64,000 nucleotides of DNA from assembly GCF_037943105.1 (NCBI RefSeq), contig NZ_CP149803.1:2956001-3020000 (forward strand), written 5' to 3'. Made by a program: the position numbers and the translations under genes. Positions 60,854 through 64,000 of this stretch are shown piece after piece. Source of the DNA: Pseudomonas sp. TMP9. GTDB taxonomy: Bacteria > Pseudomonadota > Gammaproteobacteria > Pseudomonadales > Pseudomonadaceae. Numbering within the stretch: the stretch's first letter is position 1; every line of letters begins with the position of its first letter. Below the pieces are notes generated by a model that did no database searches, had not been told where the DNA came from, and saw nothing but the letters and a program-made list of their open reading frames with translations.

Positions 60854-61405
60854 ATGAAACGCACCGGCCGCACCCTGTCCCTGGGCTGCCTGTTGCTCTT
60901 GCTGCCACTGCTCGCTATCGCGAGCGGCAACTCTTTGCTGATCCCCGCGCTTGGCAGCTGCTCACTCAATACCGCGGCTGAAGAACTGCCCGCCGCACTC
61001 GATGCCTGCCAACAAGCCGCCCTTAGTGGCGACCTGCAAGCTGAGTTTGAGCTGGGTGAGTTCTATTACGACGGCAAGCGTGTAGAGCGCGACCTTAACC
61101 AAGCACTGAAATGGTTCGAGCAAGCCTCACTGCAAGGCCATGCACAGTCACAATACCGCTTAGGCATGATGTTTTTTCGCGGAGAAGGTGTGCCGGCCAA
61201 TGCGGTGCAGGCTTATATCGTGCTGAAAATGGCCGCCGTCAATGGCTCGGATGAGGCCATGGACAGCGCCGACCTGATCGCTGCACAAATGCCCCGCGAC
61301 CAACTGGAAACCGCCAGCCAAGTGCTCGGGCAGATCTTCCGCAACTACCTGCTAGAGCTGCAAAACACCGACACCCTGTCGTCTCCCTTCGCACCGCTGC
61401 CTTAG
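60854..61405 (+). CDS. Sel1-repeat periplasmic protein
   Basis: A 183-residue secreted protein with a Sec signal peptide (about 1-24, cleavage after AIA or ASG). Two Sel1-like repeats follow (LQAEFELGEFYYDGKRVERDLNQALKWFEQAS and AQSQYRLGMMFFRGEGVPANAVQAYIVLKMAA), a fold for protein-protein contacts. The C-terminal ~60 residues form a helical tail. Role unknown. Positional match PAO1 PA3979. It has 92 bases of its own upstream sequence, so it may be transcribed separately from hemL. Confidence 0.82.
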   Translation: MKRTGRTLSLGCLLLLLPLLAIASGNSLLIPALGSCSLNTAAEELPAALDACQQAALSGDLQAEFELGEFYYDGKRVERDLNQALKWFEQASLQGHAQSQYRLGMMFFRGEGVPANAVQAYIVLKMAAVNGSDEAMDSADLIAAQMPRDQLETASQVLGQIFRNYLLELQNTDTLSSPFAPLP

Positions 61406-61493
61406 TCAAACGGCTTGACGTGAAACATCGCGAGCAAAGCTCAGCTGTTTTAACGCAGCAGGGCCGACGCGCAGCAGATCGTATGTCGACTGC

Positions 61494-61817
61494 TTACTTA
61501 TCCGGCATCGGCATGGGGAACGGCATTACATTGCCGCCGCCCTTGGCTTCGCTGATCTTCGGTGTGCCCAGGCGCTCGACTTCGTCGATGCGGACAATCG
61601 CATTCATCGGGATAAAGCTGCGCACCACACCGTCGAACTGCGCCTTGAGCTTTTCTTCGCTGGGGTCGACGACCACCTGGGTGCGCTCACCGAAAACGAA
61701 TTCTTCGACCTCCAGAAAGCCCCACAGATCGCTTTGAAAGATCTGCTTGGCGTACATCTCGTACACCTGACCCTGGTTGAGGAAAATCACCTTGTAGATG
61801 GGTTCGCGCTTGCTCAT
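61494..61817 (-). CDS. DUF1820 family protein
   Basis: A 107-residue cytoplasmic protein starting MSKREPIYKVIFLNQGQVYEMYAK. It has the DUF1820 pattern (YAKQIFQSDLWGFLEVEEFVFGERTQVVVDPSEEKLKAQFDGVVRSFIPMNAIVRIDEVE) and a flexible Gly/Met/Pro-rich tail. Function unknown. The ATG at 61817 is the homologous start; the open frame further upstream runs antisense into miaB. It is divergent from miaB with 135 bases between them. A TATGAT near 61858 on the minus strand could be its -10. Confidence 0.85.
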   Translation of the reverse strand: MSKREPIYKVIFLNQGQVYEMYAKQIFQSDLWGFLEVEEFVFGERTQVVVDPSEEKLKAQFDGVVRSFIPMNAIVRIDEVERLGTPKISEAKGGGNVMPFPMPMPDK

Positions 61818-61912
61818 GGTTATGCAGTTCGTACCGGCTGGTTGATCGAAAGGGCGCGGATCATAGCATAGCCACCGAGCAGCCAATGCTAGGAAGCCGA
61901 GCCTTGCACCTC

Positions 61913-61918
61913 TATAAT
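61913..61918 (+). promoter_or_regulatory. Candidate -10 box of miaB
   Basis: A perfect TATAAT lies 34 bases before the miaB start. The hexamer at 17-base spacing (TAGGAA) is weak. Confidence 0.4.
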
Positions 61919-61952
61919 GCGCGGTTCGTCGAACCACCCTTGTTGAGCGCGC

Positions 61953-63296
61953 ATGACCACAAAGCTTTATATCGAAACCCACGGCTGCCAGATGAACGAG
62001 TACGACAGCTCGCGCATGGTTGACCTGCTGGGCGAACATCAAGCCCTGGAAATCACCCAAAAAGCGGACGATGCCGACATCATCCTGCTCAACACCTGTT
62101 CTATCCGCGAAAGAGCCCAAGACAAAGTGTTCTCGCAACTGGGCCGCTGGCGCGAGCTGAAGCTCGCCAACCCGGACTTGGTGATCGGCGTCGGTGGCTG
62201 CGTGGCCAGCCAGGAAGGCGCAGCGATTCTAGGTCGCGCGCCCTACGTGGACGTGGTGTTCGGTCCACAAACCCTGCATCGCCTGCCGGAAATGATCGAC
62301 GCCGCGCGCAGCACCAAAGTCGCTCAAGTGGACATCAGCTTCCCCGAGATCGAAAAATTCGACCGCCTGCCCGAACCCCGTGTCGATGGCCCCAGCGCCT
62401 ATGTGTCGGTGATGGAAGGCTGCAGCAAGTACTGCACCTTTTGCGTGGTGCCCTACACCCGTGGCGAGGAAGTCAGCCGACCAATGGCCGACGTGCTCAG
62501 CGAGATCATGCACCTAGCCGAACACGGCGTGCGTGAGGTTACCCTGCTTGGGCAGAACGTTAACGGCTATCGCGGCGCCACCCATAACGGCGAGATCGCT
62601 GACTTTGCCGAACTGCTGTATGCCGTGGCCGCCATCGACGGCATCGACCGTATTCGCTACAGCACCAGCCATCCGCTGGAATTCTCCGATGCATTGATCC
62701 AGGCACACGCCGACATCCCTGAGCTGGTGAAATACCTGCACTTGCCGGTGCAATCAGGTTCCGACCGTATTCTTGCGGCGATGAAGCGTAACCACACTGC
62801 GCTGGAATACAAATCGCGCATTCGCAAACTGCGCGCCGCCGTGCCGGATATTCTGATCAGCTCCGACTTCATCATTGGCTTCCCCGGCGAAACCGAGAAA
62901 GACTTCGAGCAGACCATGAAGCTAGTCGAGGATATCGGTTTCGATTTTTGCTACTCCTTTGTCTACAGCCCGCGCCCCGGCACACCAGCGGCTGACTTGT
63001 CCGACGACACCCCACTGGAGCTGAAGAAACAGCGCCTGGCGTTGTTGCAGCACCGTGTTACCCAGCAAGGCGCCGAAAACAGCCGACGTATGGCCGGTAC
63101 TGTGCAGCGCATTTTGGTCAGCGATTACTCGAAAAAAGACCCCGGCATGCTCCAAGGCCGCACCGAGAGCAATCGCGTGGTTAACTTCCGCAGTGACAAC
63201 CCGCGCTTGATCGGTCAATTTGTCGATGTGCATATCGACCAAGCCATGCCTAACTCGCTGCGTGGCACCCTAGTAGGCGAGACCATCACCCTGTAA
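61953..63296 (+). CDS. miaB: tRNA-2-methylthio-N6-dimethylallyladenosine synthase (MiaB)
   Basis: A 447-residue radical-SAM methylthiotransferase that adds methylthio to i6A37 of tRNAs reading UNN codons. N-terminal cluster ligands Cys12, Cys49 and Cys83, and the radical-SAM cysteines Cys157, Cys161 and Cys164 (GCSKYCTFC), are all present. The C-terminal TRAM domain (about 380-445) is complete. The genomic order miaB then phoH-like is the conserved miaB-phoH-ybeY cluster. Confidence 0.97.
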   Translation: MTTKLYIETHGCQMNEYDSSRMVDLLGEHQALEITQKADDADIILLNTCSIRERAQDKVFSQLGRWRELKLANPDLVIGVGGCVASQEGAAILGRAPYVDVVFGPQTLHRLPEMIDAARSTKVAQVDISFPEIEKFDRLPEPRVDGPSAYVSVMEGCSKYCTFCVVPYTRGEEVSRPMADVLSEIMHLAEHGVREVTLLGQNVNGYRGATHNGEIADFAELLYAVAAIDGIDRIRYSTSHPLEFSDALIQAHADIPELVKYLHLPVQSGSDRILAAMKRNHTALEYKSRIRKLRAAVPDILISSDFIIGFPGETEKDFEQTMKLVEDIGFDFCYSFVYSPRPGTPAADLSDDTPLELKKQRLALLQHRVTQQGAENSRRMAGTVQRILVSDYSKKDPGMLQGRTESNRVVNFRSDNPRLIGQFVDVHIDQAMPNSLRGTLVGETITL

Positions 63297-63386
63297 AAAA
63301 GACGAGCGGCCCGAGCTTCCCCCTTGCGGCCGCGAGCGTTATTCTTCGTTCCATTACCCCAGCCGACTGGCGGCCATCAAACCACC

Positions 63387-64000
63387 TTGAACGCACCCAT
63401 AGAACCACTTCGCTTTATCCTTGAACCCTTCGAGGCTCGCCGCTTCGCTAACCTGTGCGGCCAATTTGATGAGCATTTGCGCCTAATTGAAGCGCGCCTG
63501 GGCATCGAGTTGCGCAACCGCAGCAACCAATTCGAGCTGGTCGGTAGCGCCGATCAGACCCACGCCGCCGAGCAACTGCTGCGTCGCCTTTACCGCGAAA
63601 CCGAAACCACTGAATTGTCGCCCGACATGGTCCACCTGTTTCTGCAGGAATCCGGGATCGAAGCGCTGAGCCAGCCGATCGCTGAACCCAGCATCGCCCT
63701 GCGCACCCGTAAAGGCATGATTCGCCCACGCGGTGCCAATCAGCAGCGCTACGTCAAAGCCATTCTCGATCATGACATCAACTTCGGCATTGGCCCCGCT
63801 GGCACCGGCAAGACGTATTTAGCCGTGGCCTGCGCGGTGGATGCGCTAGAACGCGAGCAGATCCGCCGCATCCTGCTGGTGCGCCCGGCGGTTGAAGCCG
63901 GTGAGAAACTGGGCTTCCTACCCGGCGACCTGTCGCAAAAGATCGACCCCTACCTGCGCCCGCTGTACGACGCGCTTTATGAAATGCTCGGCGTCGAGCA
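63387..64000 (+). CDS. PhoH-family ATPase (partial, runs off the window end)
   Basis: An open frame of at least 204 codons starting TTG at 63387 ([20 protein letters not shown]) and still open at base 64000. N-terminal KH-like part (about 10-90), then the P-loop GPAGTGKT near residue 138 and [23 protein letters not shown], which is characteristic of PhoH/YbeZ. The position 91 bases after miaB supports this, since ybeZ follows miaB in most gammaproteobacteria. YbeZ partners the endonuclease YbeY in ribosome maturation. The TTG start is preferred because homologs begin MNAPIEP. Confidence 0.93.
   Translation, partial: MNAPIEPLRFILEPFEARRFANLCGQFDEHLRLIEARLGIELRNRSNQFELVGSADQTHAAEQLLRRLYRETETTELSPDMVHLFLQESGIEALSQPIAEPSIALRTRKGMIRPRGANQQRYVKAILDHDINFGIGPAGTGKTYLAVACAVDALEREQIRRILLVRPAVEAGEKLGFLPGDLSQKIDPYLRPLYDALYEMLGVE

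Overview
The window is a continuous stretch of core chromosome from a gammaproteobacterium, almost certainly Pseudomonas in the broad sense. It has moderately high GC. The protein families and their order match two blocks that I know from P. aeruginosa PAO1. I cannot name the species from this sequence. No rRNA, tRNA, CRISPR array, prophage or complete insertion sequence is visible.

Block 1 (about 1-35.9 kb) follows the PAO1 order around PA4442-PA4485. It holds cysN (four codons only) and cysD (sulfate activation), a Nif3-family protein, and algW (periplasmic stress protease). Next come murA-hisG-hisD-hisC (peptidoglycan precursor and histidine), a BolA-family gene, and mlaFEDCB (outer-membrane lipid asymmetry). 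The divergent kdsD-kdsC-lptC-lptA-lptB operon makes Kdo and exports LPS, and rpoN-hpf-ptsN-rapZ-ptsO carries sigma-54 and the nitrogen PTS. The peptidase pair pmbA/tldD brackets darP (yjgA), followed by nit, yhdP, rng, maf, mreD, mreC and mreB. On the plus strand gatC-gatA-gatB (tRNA amidotransferase) and an RlpA-like lipoprotein close the block. Its theme is envelope construction and cell shape.

Junction segment (about 35.9-42.9 kb) contains a YrbG-type Ca2+/Na+ exchanger, an acyl-CoA dehydrogenase divergent from a GlxA-type AraC regulator, a 58-residue DUF6435 protein, an NYN-domain protein paired with a DEDDh exonuclease, a YciC-like membrane protein and a short-chain dehydrogenase. This is the most lineage-variable part.

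Block 2 (about 42.9-64 kb) follows PAO1 PA3961-PA3981. It holds hrpB, a small lipoprotein, a CDF metal exporter, a MAPEG protein, an Lrp/AsnC regulator, a DUF2788 protein, a pseudouridine synthase, a zinc alcohol dehydrogenase and amn. An AidB-like dehydrogenase with its TetR regulator follows, then the hybrid sensor kinase ladS, thiD-thiE-hemL with two downstream genes, a DUF1820 protein, miaB and the start of a phoH-like gene that runs off the end.

Non-coding features of note are several hairpin repeats placed between genes, one of them inside the 5' end of the RlpA-like gene, and a roughly 185-bp element with imperfect terminal inverted repeats between rng and maf. There is also a double palindromic operator on the TetR gene, a strongly structured 130-nt stretch upstream of the Lrp-type regulator, and several clear intrinsic terminators. 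I found no convincing undescribed multi-gene system. The best leads are the NYN/DEDDh nuclease pair and the structured intergenic segment.
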